Notes under the pieces: model-generated
Told to the model about the DNA's origin: nothing
Database searches by the model: none
What the model saw: the letters and a program-made list of their open reading frames with translations, nothing else
Program-made: the position numbers and the translations under genes
DNA from: Stenotrophomonas sp. 704A1
Lineage (GTDB): Bacteria; Pseudomonadota; Gammaproteobacteria; Xanthomonadales; Xanthomonadaceae
Assembly (NCBI RefSeq): GCF_030549525.1
Contig: NZ_CP130831.1
Coordinates: 62,001-126,000 of the forward strand
Length of the DNA stretch: 64,000 bases
Direction of reading: 5' to 3'
Shown: positions 18,602 through 27,011 of the stretch, piece after piece
Layout of the letters: every line of letters begins with the position of its first letter
Position numbering within the stretch: position 1 is the first letter of the stretch

Positions 18602-20872
18602 ATGTCCCCGACCCGCACTTCCCGTGGCCGCCTCCCGGTCGCGCGCCCGCTCGTTGTCGCTCTTTCCGCCCTGCTGCCGCTGGCAGCAGCCGCCCAGGAA
18701 ACCCCCGCCGCCAAGGACCCGGTCGCCCTCGATGCGTTGCAGGTGACTGCACAGCGCCGTGTCGAGAACGCCAAGGACGTCCCGGTTGCGATCAGCGCGA
18801 TCCAGGGCGAAAAGCTCGATGTGCTCGGCTCTGCCGGTGACGACATCCGCTTCCTCGCGGCGCGCGTGCCCAGCCTCAACATCGAGTCGTCCTATGGTCG
18901 TGCCTTCCCGCGCTTCTATATCCGCGGCCTGGGCAACACCGATTTCGACCTCAATGCCTCGCAGCCGGTATCGCTGGTGTACGACGACGTGGTGCAGGAA
19001 AGCCCGCTGCTGAAGGGCTTCCCGCTGTTCGACCTGGCCGGCGTGGAAGTGCTGCGCGGTCCGCAGGGCACCCTGTTCGGCCGCAACACCCCGGCCGGCG
19101 TGGTCAAGTTCGATTCGGCGCGTCCGTCGCAGGATGCCGATGGCTACGTGCGCGTGGGCTACGGCCGCTACAACAGCTGGAATGTGCAGGGCGCCTACGG
19201 CGGCCCGCTGACCGACCGCTGGTCCGCGCGCGTGTCGGCGATCTACCAGCGCCGCGACGACTGGGTCGACAACACCCACGCCGGCGCCCCCAACAGCGGG
19301 TTTGAAGGCTACGACGAAGCGGCCGGCCGCGTGCAGTTCCTGTACGAAGGCGATGATTTCGAAGCACTGTTCAATCTGCACAAGCGCAAGCTCAACGGCA
19401 CCGCGCGCCTGTTCCGCGCCAACATCATCGAGAAGGGTGGCAACGCGCTGGTCGAGAACTTCGACCGCGACAAGGTCGCCAACGACGGCGTCAACTTCTC
19501 CGACCTGGAAACCTGGGGCGGCAGCGCGCGCCTGCAGTGGAACCTGGGTTCGGTGACCCTGCACTCGATCACCGGCTACGAAACCGCCGAATCGCTCAAC
19601 CGTGGCGACATCGACGGGGGCTACGGCGCCGCTTTCCTCGGCGCCGGCAACTCCGGCCCGGGCCTGATCCCGTTCCCGTCCGAGTCGGCCGACGGCCTGC
19701 CGGACCACCGCCAGTGGACCCAGGAATTCCGCGTGGAATCCAACGAATGGGGCCGCTTCGACTGGCAGGCCGGCGTCTTCTACTTCGATGAAGACGTGAC
19801 CATCAACAACTTCAACTACGACTCGCTCACCCCGGGCAACCCGCAGACCGGCCACGTGGTGCAGCAGCAGCGCAACAAGGCATGGGCGGTGTTCGCCTCC
19901 GGTGACTTCGACGTCACCGACCGCTTCAAGCTGCGTGGCGGCGTGCGCTACACGCAGGACAAGAAGGACTTCAGCGCCAGCGTGCTGCAGCAGACCCCGG
20001 GCGGTACGCCGGTCAGCGGCCCGTACCTGGCCAACACCGATGTCAACGACGTCAGCTGGGATGTCAGCGGCGTGTACAAGCTGACCGACAACGTCAATGC
20101 CTACGCCCGCGTGGCCAAGGGCTTCCGCGCGCCGTCGATCCAGGGCCGCCTGGCGTTCGCGCCGGGCCTGTCGCAGGCCGATTCGGAGAAGGTGATCTCC
20201 TACGAAGCCGGCATCAAGGCCGACCTGTTCGACCGCCGCGCGCGCCTGGGCTTCAGCGTGTTCCGCTACGATGTGGACGGCCAGCAGCTGATCGCCGTCG
20301 GTGGCGGCAACAACACGGCGACCCTGCTCAACGCCGACAAGACCATCGGCCAGGGCGTCGAGCTGGACCTGGAGGCCTACCTGGCCGACAACGTGCTGCT
20401 GACCTTCGGCAGCAGCTACAACGACACCGAGATCAAGGACAAGGACCTGGCGGTGGCGATCTGTGGCGGCGGCTGCACCATCAACGACCCGACCACGATC
20501 ATCAACGGCGGCACCTACGCGCTGGTCAACGGCAACCCGTTGCCGCAGGCGCCGAAGTGGATCCACAACGCCACCCTGCGCGTCGGCTTCCCGCTCAGCG
20601 ACGGCAGCGAGCTGTACGCCTACACCGACTGGGCCTACCGCAGCGCGGTCAACTTCTTCATCTACGAGTCGCCGGAATTCCGCGGCCGCAGTTCGCTGGA
20701 AGGGGGCCTGCGCCTGGGCTACAACTGGGAGTACGGCCAGTACGACGTGGCCGTGTTCGGCCGCAACCTGACCAACCAGACCCGCGTGGTCGGTGCGATC
20801 GACTTCAACAACCTGACCGGCTTCCTCAACGAGCCGCGTACCTGGGGCGTGGAGTTCACCGCGAAGTTCTGA
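18602..20872 (+). CDS. TonB-dependent outer-membrane receptor
   Basis: A 756-residue outer-membrane transporter. ATG 18602 opens a signal peptide ending AAAAQ, followed by a TonB-box-like DALQVTAQRR near residue 42. The plug domain shows PVAISAIQGEKL, FYIRGLGNTDFDL and the GVEVLRGPQGTLFGRNTPAGVV segment typical of the family. The C-terminal barrel ends in WGVEFTAKF with the terminal Phe required for outer-membrane insertion. Two Cys in ICGGGCTIN (near 620) may form an extracellular loop disulfide. No binding protein, permease or sigma-regulator gene sits beside it, so the ligand cannot be inferred. A strong hairpin follows the gene. Confidence 0.94.
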   Translation: MSPTRTSRGRLPVARPLVVALSALLPLAAAAQETPAAKDPVALDALQVTAQRRVENAKDVPVAISAIQGEKLDVLGSAGDDIRFLAARVPSLNIESSYGRAFPRFYIRGLGNTDFDLNASQPVSLVYDDVVQESPLLKGFPLFDLAGVEVLRGPQGTLFGRNTPAGVVKFDSARPSQDADGYVRVGYGRYNSWNVQGAYGGPLTDRWSARVSAIYQRRDDWVDNTHAGAPNSGFEGYDEAAGRVQFLYEGDDFEALFNLHKRKLNGTARLFRANIIEKGGNALVENFDRDKVANDGVNFSDLETWGGSARLQWNLGSVTLHSITGYETAESLNRGDIDGGYGAAFLGAGNSGPGLIPFPSESADGLPDHRQWTQEFRVESNEWGRFDWQAGVFYFDEDVTINNFNYDSLTPGNPQTGHVVQQQRNKAWAVFASGDFDVTDRFKLRGGVRYTQDKKDFSASVLQQTPGGTPVSGPYLANTDVNDVSWDVSGVYKLTDNVNAYARVAKGFRAPSIQGRLAFAPGLSQADSEKVISYEAGIKADLFDRRARLGFSVFRYDVDGQQLIAVGGGNNTATLLNADKTIGQGVELDLEAYLADNVLLTFGSSYNDTEIKDKDLAVAICGGGCTINDPTTIINGGTYALVNGNPLPQAPKWIHNATLRVGFPLSDGSELYAYTDWAYRSAVNFFIYESPEFRGRSSLEGGLRLGYNWEYGQYDVAVFGRNLTNQTRVVGAIDFNNLTGFLNEPRTWGVEFTAKF

Positions 20873-20897
20873 TGCGGTTGATCGCGTGATGCAATGA

Positions 20898-20926
20898 AGA
20901 AGGGCCGGCGCAATGCCGGCCCTTCT
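20898..20926. terminator. Hairpin terminator after the TonB receptor
   Basis: A 12-bp perfect stem, AGAAGGGCCGGC (20898-20909) with GCCGGCCCTTCT (20915-20926), around a 5-nt loop, 25 bp past the stop codon. Each arm has an A/T-leaning outer end but there is no long T-run. Confidence 0.55.
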
Positions 20927-20952
20927 GCGTTCTGCACCCCGCCGGGGGCCTC

Positions 20953-21005
20953 CGCCGGGCATGGCCCGGCGCTACCGAAGGCGGCCCGCCGGGCCATGCC
21001 CGGCG
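20953..21005. repeat. SMAG/REP-like inverted pair
   Basis: CGCCGGGCATGGCCCGGCG (20953-20971), directly followed by CTAC, recurs as its exact reverse complement at 20987-21005. The core is the same as in the 17385-17397 arm. It lies between the TonB receptor terminator and the end of the acid phosphatase gene. Confidence 0.65.
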
Positions 21006-21022
21006 AGCGCAGCGGCGGTGGC

Positions 21023-21862
21023 TTACAGCGCGCTCTGCGGGCGCACCTTCAGCACCGCGTTCTCGGTGGCGCAGTCGCGGCTGGAATGCAGGCCGGCCCT
21101 GCGCGCCGCTTCGATCTCCCTGCGAGCGGCCAGCAGATCCGTGTTGAACGCCGCGTTGCCATGCAGGCGGGCCACGGCGGCGGCTCCCATGAAACGCCCT
21201 TCCAGGATGTCGCTCTGCCAGTGCACGTTGCACACCAGGCGGCTCTCGCCGTAGTTGCGGCCGCGGGCCTGGATCGCATCGGCGCGGTCCGGCGCGATCT
21301 CGGACAGGATCAGGGCCCAGGCCCAGCCGATCGAGGTGTGGCCGGACGGGTAGGAACCGTTCCTGCGCAGGCCGTCCTCGTCCTTCGGCGAGCAGGTCGG
21401 TTCACCGTTGACCATGAACGGGCGCGGGCGCTGGTAGTGGTTCTTGGCCGCCTTGGTGGCGGCGCTGGCGTCGATCCGGCTGCGCTCGAGCAGGCGGTAC
21501 AGCGCCGGGGTCTTCACCGCATCGACGTCGATGTCGGCGGCGCAGGAGAAGTGGTTGGCGCCTTCGGGGAAACCGAGTTCGGCATCGACGCCGGCCTGCG
21601 CGAAGCGCGGGCTGCCACGCAGTGCGCGGGCTTCACGGCTGACCTGCTCGTCCAGCGCGAGGGCGGCCGAACCGGCCACCGGCGGTGCCGGCACCAGGTC
21701 GAGGCTGGCCGGCACCGCGCTCTTGTCCAGATAGCCCACCGCCTTGGTGGTGACGTTGGCTTCGACAGCGGTCGGCTTGGCGGCGGTGGCAGCACAACCG
21801 GCCAGCACCGCAATGACGGCCAGGCCGAGCAGCGGGCGGGCAGGGTGGGAAATCAGCGACAT
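21023..21862 (-). CDS. Class A nonspecific acid phosphatase (PAP2 superfamily), lipoprotein
   Basis: A 279-residue exported phosphatase. ATG 21862 gives a lipoprotein signal with lipobox VLAGC. The class A signature KX6RP-PSGH-SRX5HX3D is readable in order: K-NHYQRPRP, SYPSGHTS and ESRLVCNVHWQSDI, which supply the phosphate-binding Lys/Arg and the catalytic His residues. Two Cys near the middle (FSCAAD and PTCSP) may form a disulfide. It should strip phosphate from a range of organic phosphomonoesters in the periplasm. The gene is divergent from the secreted lipase gene across 232 bp in which no clear operator was seen. Confidence 0.93.
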   Translation of the reverse strand: MSLISHPARPLLGLAVIAVLAGCAATAAKPTAVEANVTTKAVGYLDKSAVPASLDLVPAPPVAGSAALALDEQVSREARALRGSPRFAQAGVDAELGFPEGANHFSCAADIDVDAVKTPALYRLLERSRIDASAATKAAKNHYQRPRPFMVNGEPTCSPKDEDGLRRNGSYPSGHTSIGWAWALILSEIAPDRADAIQARGRNYGESRLVCNVHWQSDILEGRFMGAAAVARLHGNAAFNTDLLAARREIEAARRAGLHSSRDCATENAVLKVRPQSAL

Positions 21863-22094
21863 GGGCAGGCTCCGGGCAGAAAACGATCGCGCCATGATCG
21901 CAGCCCCCATACGACACCGCAGTGGCTATCGGTCATACGGCCAGACCCGGCATGGTCCTCACATGAGATGAAAAACGTCATCGAGTGACGTCAGTCTCCT
22001 GAATCCGGGCGCAGCGCACGGACTTTCACGGGGCTGCGCCGCGAGCATCAGTTCCAGCCGGGCCGGGGGGATCCGCTGAGAAGGGAGAGACGCG

Positions 22095-22973
22095 ATGCGC
22101 AGCACCGCAACAGGAAGTACCGTCCTGGCCCTGTTCCTTGGGCTTGCAGCAGCACCGGCGCCAGCCGCCGACGTGGTCGGGGTCGCCTTCGTGCACGGCA
22201 CCGGCGCGCAGACCAATGCCACCCAGGACTACTGGCAGCCGGCGATCATCGACACCGTGCGCCAGGGACTGCCGAACAGCAGCAACTACGTGGTCATCAA
22301 CTGCGATTTCACCCAGTACATGTGGAAGCCGGAAGCTGCCGGCTGCCTGGCCAACCAGCTGACCGCCTTCATCGACGGCCGTGGCATCACCCAGCTGGTG
22401 GTGATCACCCACTCCAACGGCGGCAACGTGATGCGCTGGATCCTGTCCAACCCGACCTACGACAGCCGCTATCCGAAGATCATCCGCACCGTGCGCAAGG
22501 TCAATGCGCTGGCGCCGTCCTCGGCCGGCACGCCCCTGGCCGATGCGGTGCTCAACGGCAACACCTTCGAGACCTCGCTGGGCTGGCTGCTTGGCTACAA
22601 GAACGATGCCGTGCGGCAGCAGCAGGTGGCGAGCATGGCCACCTACAACGCGCAGAACCTGTACGGCACGGCAGGCCGCCCGGCGCTGCCCAAGCCGTTC
22701 CGTGCAATGGTCGGCAGCGATGTTGAATCGGCGGTGTGGGACAGCAACAGCTACTGCGGGGGGTACGCCGCCAATGTCGGCCTGGAGTTCACCCAGAACT
22801 GGCTGTCCTCGTGCTCGGACGGCTTCCTGGAATGCAGCAGCCAGAAGGCGGCAGGCACTATCTGGTTCACCGACAAGGCGCGTACCCAGGGCGCCGAACC
22901 GCTCAGCCACAACCAGAGCCGCCGCGAGTGCTTCGGCCTCGGCACCCTGCTGCGCAACGACCTGACCCAGTGA
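22095..22973 (+). CDS. Secreted triacylglycerol-lipase-like hydrolase
   Basis: A 292-residue exported alpha/beta hydrolase. AAGGGAGAG lies 6-8 bp before ATG 22095, and a signal peptide runs to PAPAA. FVHGTGAQ (32-39) is the oxyanion-hole strand and ITHSNGGN puts the nucleophile at Ser107. Later segments GSDVESAVWDSNSY and the SHNQS His near the C-terminus are candidates for the acid and base. Four to six Cys suggest disulfides in the secreted protein. It is followed after 11 bp by a DUF4785-like gene, so the pair is one transcript. It resembles secreted lipases found in Xanthomonadaceae; export by type II secretion is possible but not shown here. Confidence 0.85.
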   Translation: MRSTATGSTVLALFLGLAAAPAPAADVVGVAFVHGTGAQTNATQDYWQPAIIDTVRQGLPNSSNYVVINCDFTQYMWKPEAAGCLANQLTAFIDGRGITQLVVITHSNGGNVMRWILSNPTYDSRYPKIIRTVRKVNALAPSSAGTPLADAVLNGNTFETSLGWLLGYKNDAVRQQQVASMATYNAQNLYGTAGRPALPKPFRAMVGSDVESAVWDSNSYCGGYAANVGLEFTQNWLSSCSDGFLECSSQKAAGTIWFTDKARTQGAEPLSHNQSRRECFGLGTLLRNDLTQ

Positions 22974-22984
22974 GGGAGACGACC

Positions 22985-24187
22985 ATGATGATCCATTCCA
23001 CCCTGCTGGCCAGTGCCGTGCTGGCCGCGTTGTCCCTTTCTGCAGCGCAGGCCGCGCAGCCGTTGCAGGCCGCCCGCGCGGGCGATCAGGTGCCGGCCGC
23101 GCTGGTGGCCGCGCCGCTGCCCGCCGATGAGAGCGAGCACGCGCCGCTGGCCTTTGCCTGGGCGCTGGACCCGGCACAACCACTGCAGCCGGCTACGCCG
23201 TATGCGTCGGTCAGCCGCAGCTACTGGCAGCAGGTCGATGGCACCCAGCTGCAACGCGGCCTGGAGCTGCCGCTGACGGCGCCCGATGCCGTGATCCAGC
23301 TGAGCCCGGCCGAAGGTGCCCGCGTGCTGCCGGCCAACACCCTGAAGGTGCGCGACCCGGCCGGGCGCAGCAGCGTTGCACGCAGCGTGGATGCCCGCCA
23401 GCTGCAGGACGCCGGCATGCCGGTGGCCGATGGCAGCAGCATGCTGCGCACCGGCGCCAGCAGCGCGGTGGGCGCCTATCGACTGCAGAGCGCGCAGGCG
23501 CAGGGCCGCTATGTGGTGCAGGTGCTGGAACCCAACAGCCCGCTGCGGCTGGAAGTGCAGGCCAGCCAGGCGCAGGTCCTGGCCGGTGGCAACGTGCAGC
23601 TGCAGGCGCGCCTGTTGGAAGACGGCGCCAACGCCGCGCAGCTGGCGGCACGCCGTGGCAGCCTGGGCGGCGAGGCGCTGCTGGTCGCGCCCGATGGCCG
23701 CAGCTGGCCGCAGCGGCTGCTGCGCACCACCGACGGCAGCCTGCGTGCGCAGGTGCGGATCCCGGCCGAAGCCAGTACCGCGCAGGGACTGTGGGAACTG
23801 CAGGTGTTCACGCAGGCCGATGGCGTGCTGCGCGACGGCAAGGTCGCCTTCGCGGTGGCACGGCCAACGGCGCGGTTCGCCGGCCAGGCGACGCCGGATC
23901 CGGCCAGCCGTCAGGTCAGCCTGCCGCTGCAGGTGGCCGCTGCCGGGCGCTATGAGGCACGTGGCACGTTGTACGCCACCGCCGTCGACGGGCAGCTGAA
24001 ACCGGTGGCGCAGGCGCACGCGGCAGCGTGGTTCGAAGGCCCCGGTGGCGGCCAGCTGGTCCTGCCGTTCGACCAGGTCGCGCTGCCCTCCGGCTTCGGC
24101 GCACCGTACGAGCTGCGTGACCTGCAGCTGCAGGACCAGAGCCGGATGGCGCCGATCGAATCACGCGCGCTGGCGTTGCGGTTCTGA
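22985..24187 (+). CDS. DUF4785-like secreted protein
   Basis: A 400-residue exported protein with a signal peptide ending SAAQA. It has no enzyme motif that I recognise. The second half (from about residue 185) looks like two immunoglobulin-like beta domains: strands such as LEVQASQAQVLAGGNVQLQA and a following VSLPLQVAAAGRYEARGTLY, as in DUF4785 proteins. These are generally secreted proteins of unknown role. Its tight linkage to the upstream lipase suggests it binds, folds or delivers the lipase, but this is inference. ATG 22985 is 11 bp after the lipase stop; a second ATG directly follows it. Confidence 0.78.
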   Translation: MMIHSTLLASAVLAALSLSAAQAAQPLQAARAGDQVPAALVAAPLPADESEHAPLAFAWALDPAQPLQPATPYASVSRSYWQQVDGTQLQRGLELPLTAPDAVIQLSPAEGARVLPANTLKVRDPAGRSSVARSVDARQLQDAGMPVADGSSMLRTGASSAVGAYRLQSAQAQGRYVVQVLEPNSPLRLEVQASQAQVLAGGNVQLQARLLEDGANAAQLAARRGSLGGEALLVAPDGRSWPQRLLRTTDGSLRAQVRIPAEASTAQGLWELQVFTQADGVLRDGKVAFAVARPTARFAGQATPDPASRQVSLPLQVAAAGRYEARGTLYATAVDGQLKPVAQAHAAAWFEGPGGGQLVLPFDQVALPSGFGAPYELRDLQLQDQSRMAPIESRALALRF

Positions 24188-24194
24188 CGCCGGC

Positions 24195-24225
24195 GGTGGC
24201 GGGCCGGCGCTACCGGCCCGCCACC
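24195..24225. terminator. 13-bp GC-rich hairpin after the DUF4785 gene
   Basis: GGTGGCGGGCCGG (24195-24207) pairs perfectly with CCGGCCCGCCACC (24213-24225) around CGCTA, giving a GTAG-like GGTAGCG on the minus strand, so it may be an SMAG-family unit used as an end structure. It begins 7 bp past the stop of the DUF4785-like gene and lies between convergent genes. Confidence 0.55.
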
Positions 24226-24277
24226 ACGGCATGATGGCCTGGCGACGCGACGCCGTTGATGCCCGCAAGGCGCCGCC

Positions 24278-25129
24278 TTACCCCGCGTAGGCGGTCAGCC
24301 GTCCTTCCTGCTCGACCACCGTGATCGGCCCGCCGAACACCGCCGACAGCGGTTCGTCGCGCAGCAGCACCGCGCGCGGGCCGTCGGCAAGCACGCGGCC
24401 GTCGCGCAGCAGTACCACCCGCTCGATCTCCGGAATCACTTCCTCGATGTGGTGGGTGACCAGCACCAGGGTGATGCCCTGCTGCGCCAGCACGCGCATG
24501 GTGGCGATCAGCTGCTGGCGGGCCACCAGATCCAGGCCGGTGGAGGGCTCGTCCAGCAGCAATGCCTGCGGCCGGTTGACCAGCGCACGGGCGATCAGCA
24601 CGCGCCGGGTCTCGCCGGCAGACAGCTCGGCGTAGGCGCGTTCGCGCAGCGCCAGCGCGCCGGTCATCGCCAGCGTCTCGCCCGCGCGCGCGCGCATGTC
24701 GGCGGTCACTTCGCGGAAGGCGGGCACCACGCAGCTGGCGAAGAAGCCTGACAGGACCGCCTGTTCCACGGTCAGCCCGGGCATGTCGGCCAGGGTGCTG
24801 CTGAGGTCGCCGGTGACGATGCCCAGCTGCGAGCGCAACCGGTCCACCTGCCAGCGGTTTTGTCCCAGCACCTTCACCGCGACCCGGCCATCGGCCTGGG
24901 CCAGCGGATACAGCTCGCGGGTGATCAGCTTGATGAAGGTCGACTTGCCGCAGCCGTTGGGGCCCAGCAGCGCGGTGTGCTGGCCCTGCGCGATGCGCAG
25001 GCTGAGCCCGTGCAGGACCTTCACCTGGCCGCGCATCACGCTGGCCTGGTCCAGTTCGATCAGGGGTGGCAGGTTCCCATCGGTCGGGAAGGTGGCTACG
25101 GCGCTGGTGCGCGGATCAACGGTCGACAA
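24278..25129 (-). CDS. Orphan ABC transporter ATP-binding protein
   Basis: A 283-residue ABC ATPase. The start was placed at TTG 25129 because GGGGAG precedes it by 5 bp; another in-frame TTG at 25201 would run into the desaturase leader. Motifs: Walker A LGPNGCGKST, Q-loop near LGIVTGDLSS, signature LSAGETRRV (the usual GGQ replaced by GET), Walker B ALLLDEPSTGLD and H-loop LVTHHIEE. No permease gene is adjacent, and the protein resembles stand-alone ATPases of the ModF/PhnK-like type rather than a transporter subunit. Function unknown. It is divergent from the fatty acid desaturase gene. Confidence 0.85.
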   Translation of the reverse strand: MSTVDPRTSAVATFPTDGNLPPLIELDQASVMRGQVKVLHGLSLRIAQGQHTALLGPNGCGKSTFIKLITRELYPLAQADGRVAVKVLGQNRWQVDRLRSQLGIVTGDLSSTLADMPGLTVEQAVLSGFFASCVVPAFREVTADMRARAGETLAMTGALALRERAYAELSAGETRRVLIARALVNRPQALLLDEPSTGLDLVARQQLIATMRVLAQQGITLVLVTHHIEEVIPEIERVVLLRDGRVLADGPRAVLLRDEPLSAVFGGPITVVEQEGRLTAYAG

Positions 25130-25251
25130 CAGGGCTCCCCAACTGTGAACGAAGCCACGGAATGGCACTGTCCATCCGTCGGCACAGGATGCAGTTTGCA
25201 ACGCAAGCGCCCATCATGTCTGCCATCCCTGCGTCGATCTGGAGCGCTGTC

Positions 25252-26454
25252 ATGTCCGATGCCCTGATCTCCCTGCTGACCGGCGGCCTGCTCGACCTGG
25301 GCGGGTGGCAGCTGGCCCTGGTGCTGCTGGTCTTCACCCAGCTGACGATCTTCTCGGTGACGCTCTACCTGCACCGCAGCCAGGCCCATCGCGGGGTGGA
25401 TTTCCACCCGGTGGTGGCGCACTTCTTCCGGTTCTGGACCTGGCTGACCACCTCGATGATCACCCGGGAGTGGGTGGCGATCCACCGCAAGCACCACGCC
25501 AAGGTGGAAACCGAGGAGGACCCGCACAGCCCGGTCACGCGTGGCATCGGGCAGGTGTTCTGGCGCGGCGTGGAGCTGTACCGCGAAGCACGCGGCCTGC
25601 GTGCGGACATCGAGCAGTATGGTCGCGGCACGCCGGATGACCTGATCGAGCGGCGCCTGTACACCCCGCACGCGACGCTCGGCCCGGTCCTGCTGTTTGC
25701 CATCAACGCGGTGCTGTTCGGCCTGCCCGGCGTGGCCCTGTGGGCCATCCAGATGGCGTGGATCCCGTTCTGGGCGGCCGGCGTGGTCAACGGCCTTGGC
25801 CACTGGTGGGGCTACCGCAACTACGAATCGGCCGACACCTCCACCAACCTCACCCCGTGGGGGGTCTGGATCGGTGGCGAAGAACTGCACAACAACCATC
25901 ATGCCTTTCCCAGCTCGGCCCGCTTCGCGATGCGCCGCTGGGAGTTCGACATCGGCTGGAGCGTGATCCGGCTGCTGCAGGCGCTGCGCCTGGCCAGGGT
26001 ACTGCGGGTGGCGCCGAGCATGGACGTGCGCCCGAACATCGCCGTGCCCGATGCCGAGACCTTGAAGGCACTGCTGTCACACCGTTTCCAGGCCATGACC
26101 GACTACCAGCGCAATGTGTTCATGCCGGCGCTGCGCGAGGAAGCCCGGTTGGCCGGCGCCAAGCTGCGCCGCATGCTGCCGCGGCGGCTGCGCCGTGGCC
26201 TGGTCAACGACGGCCGCTGGCTGAAGCCGGACAGCCGGGCCCAGCTCAGTGACTGGGTCGCGCAACGCCCGCGCATCCGCGTGCTGGTGGAGTACCGCGC
26301 GCGGCTGGCGACGCTGCTGGAGGCACGCGGCCACGACGCCGCCGAGCGCCTGCGCCAGCTGCAGGCCTGGTGCCGCGAAGCCGAGGAAAGCGGCATCGCC
26401 GCGCTGCAGGCCTACGCGACGCGATTGAAGGGATACACCCTGGTGGGCGCATGA
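25252..26454 (+). CDS. Membrane fatty acid desaturase (delta-9 type)
   Basis: A 400-residue integral membrane di-iron desaturase. ATG 25252 has GGAG at 25241-25244. The three histidine boxes are HRSQAHR, HRKHH and HNNHH in the order and spacing of acyl-CoA/acyl-lipid delta-9 desaturases, with membrane helices before box 1 and between boxes 2 and 3. An unusual C-terminal extension of about 130 residues after the last helix is charged and helical (EEARLAGAKLRRMLPRRL and later coiled-coil-like segments). It should introduce a double bond into membrane acyl chains to keep fluidity. The stop overlaps the start of the EF-hand gene by ATGA. Confidence 0.92.
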   Translation: MSDALISLLTGGLLDLGGWQLALVLLVFTQLTIFSVTLYLHRSQAHRGVDFHPVVAHFFRFWTWLTTSMITREWVAIHRKHHAKVETEEDPHSPVTRGIGQVFWRGVELYREARGLRADIEQYGRGTPDDLIERRLYTPHATLGPVLLFAINAVLFGLPGVALWAIQMAWIPFWAAGVVNGLGHWWGYRNYESADTSTNLTPWGVWIGGEELHNNHHAFPSSARFAMRRWEFDIGWSVIRLLQALRLARVLRVAPSMDVRPNIAVPDAETLKALLSHRFQAMTDYQRNVFMPALREEARLAGAKLRRMLPRRLRRGLVNDGRWLKPDSRAQLSDWVAQRPRIRVLVEYRARLATLLEARGHDAAERLRQLQAWCREAEESGIAALQAYATRLKGYTLVGA

Positions 26455-26783
26455 GGGCAGCCATCACCGCCCTGCTGGCCCTGCTGATGGCACCGCCCGC
26501 GCTGGCCCAGGTCAGCGACACCCGCAGCTATCTGCAGCGCATGGACGGCGACGGCGATGGCAAGGTCAGTGAAGCCGAGTATGTGCACTGGATGCTCTAT
26601 GCCTTTGACCGCATGGACCGCAACGGCGATGGCGTGCTGACCGCCGACGAGCTTCCCGGCGGCAAGGGCAGGCCGATCCGCCGCGAACAGCAGCAGCAGA
26701 CCCTCGCGCAGCGCTTCCACCGGCAGGATGCCAACGGCGACGGCTTCCTGGATGCACGCGAGCTGTCGGCACCGCCGCGCTGA
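26451..26783 (+). CDS. Small secreted EF-hand protein
   Basis: A 110-residue exported protein translationally coupled to the desaturase gene (ATGA overlap). The signal peptide ends PPALAQ. Three calcium-binding loops are clear: DGDGDGKVSEAE (near 32-43), DRNGDGVLTADE (near 56-67) and DANGDGFLDARE (near 92-103), each with acidic residues at positions 1, 3, 5 and 12. It probably binds calcium in the periplasm as a buffer or sensor. Its partner is unknown. Confidence 0.85.
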   Translation: MRAAITALLALLMAPPALAQVSDTRSYLQRMDGDGDGKVSEAEYVHWMLYAFDRMDRNGDGVLTADELPGGKGRPIRREQQQQTLAQRFHRQDANGDGFLDARELSAPPR

Positions 26784-27011
26784 GCGGAGCGCTGGCGGGG
26801 CCGCGTGCGGCTAAAGCTGCTGGCGGCACGGCCGATACCTGCACGACGCGATCCCGGCATGCCGGTCGATCAGGCAGGGTAGGGCGGGCTTGGCATGTCG
26901 ACCGTGATGGATCGCGGGCGTGGGGACATGGAGGGTGATGCGGTGCCGTTGCGATGATCGACGCCTGTGGGGGTCGCCCGTGCTGGCCCGACCGATGTCC
27001 AAGGATCCCCC

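Noticed and set aside
18572..20962. A long minus-strand open frame opposite the TonB receptor
   Set aside because: Antisense shadow of a receptor gene with clear plug and barrel motifs.
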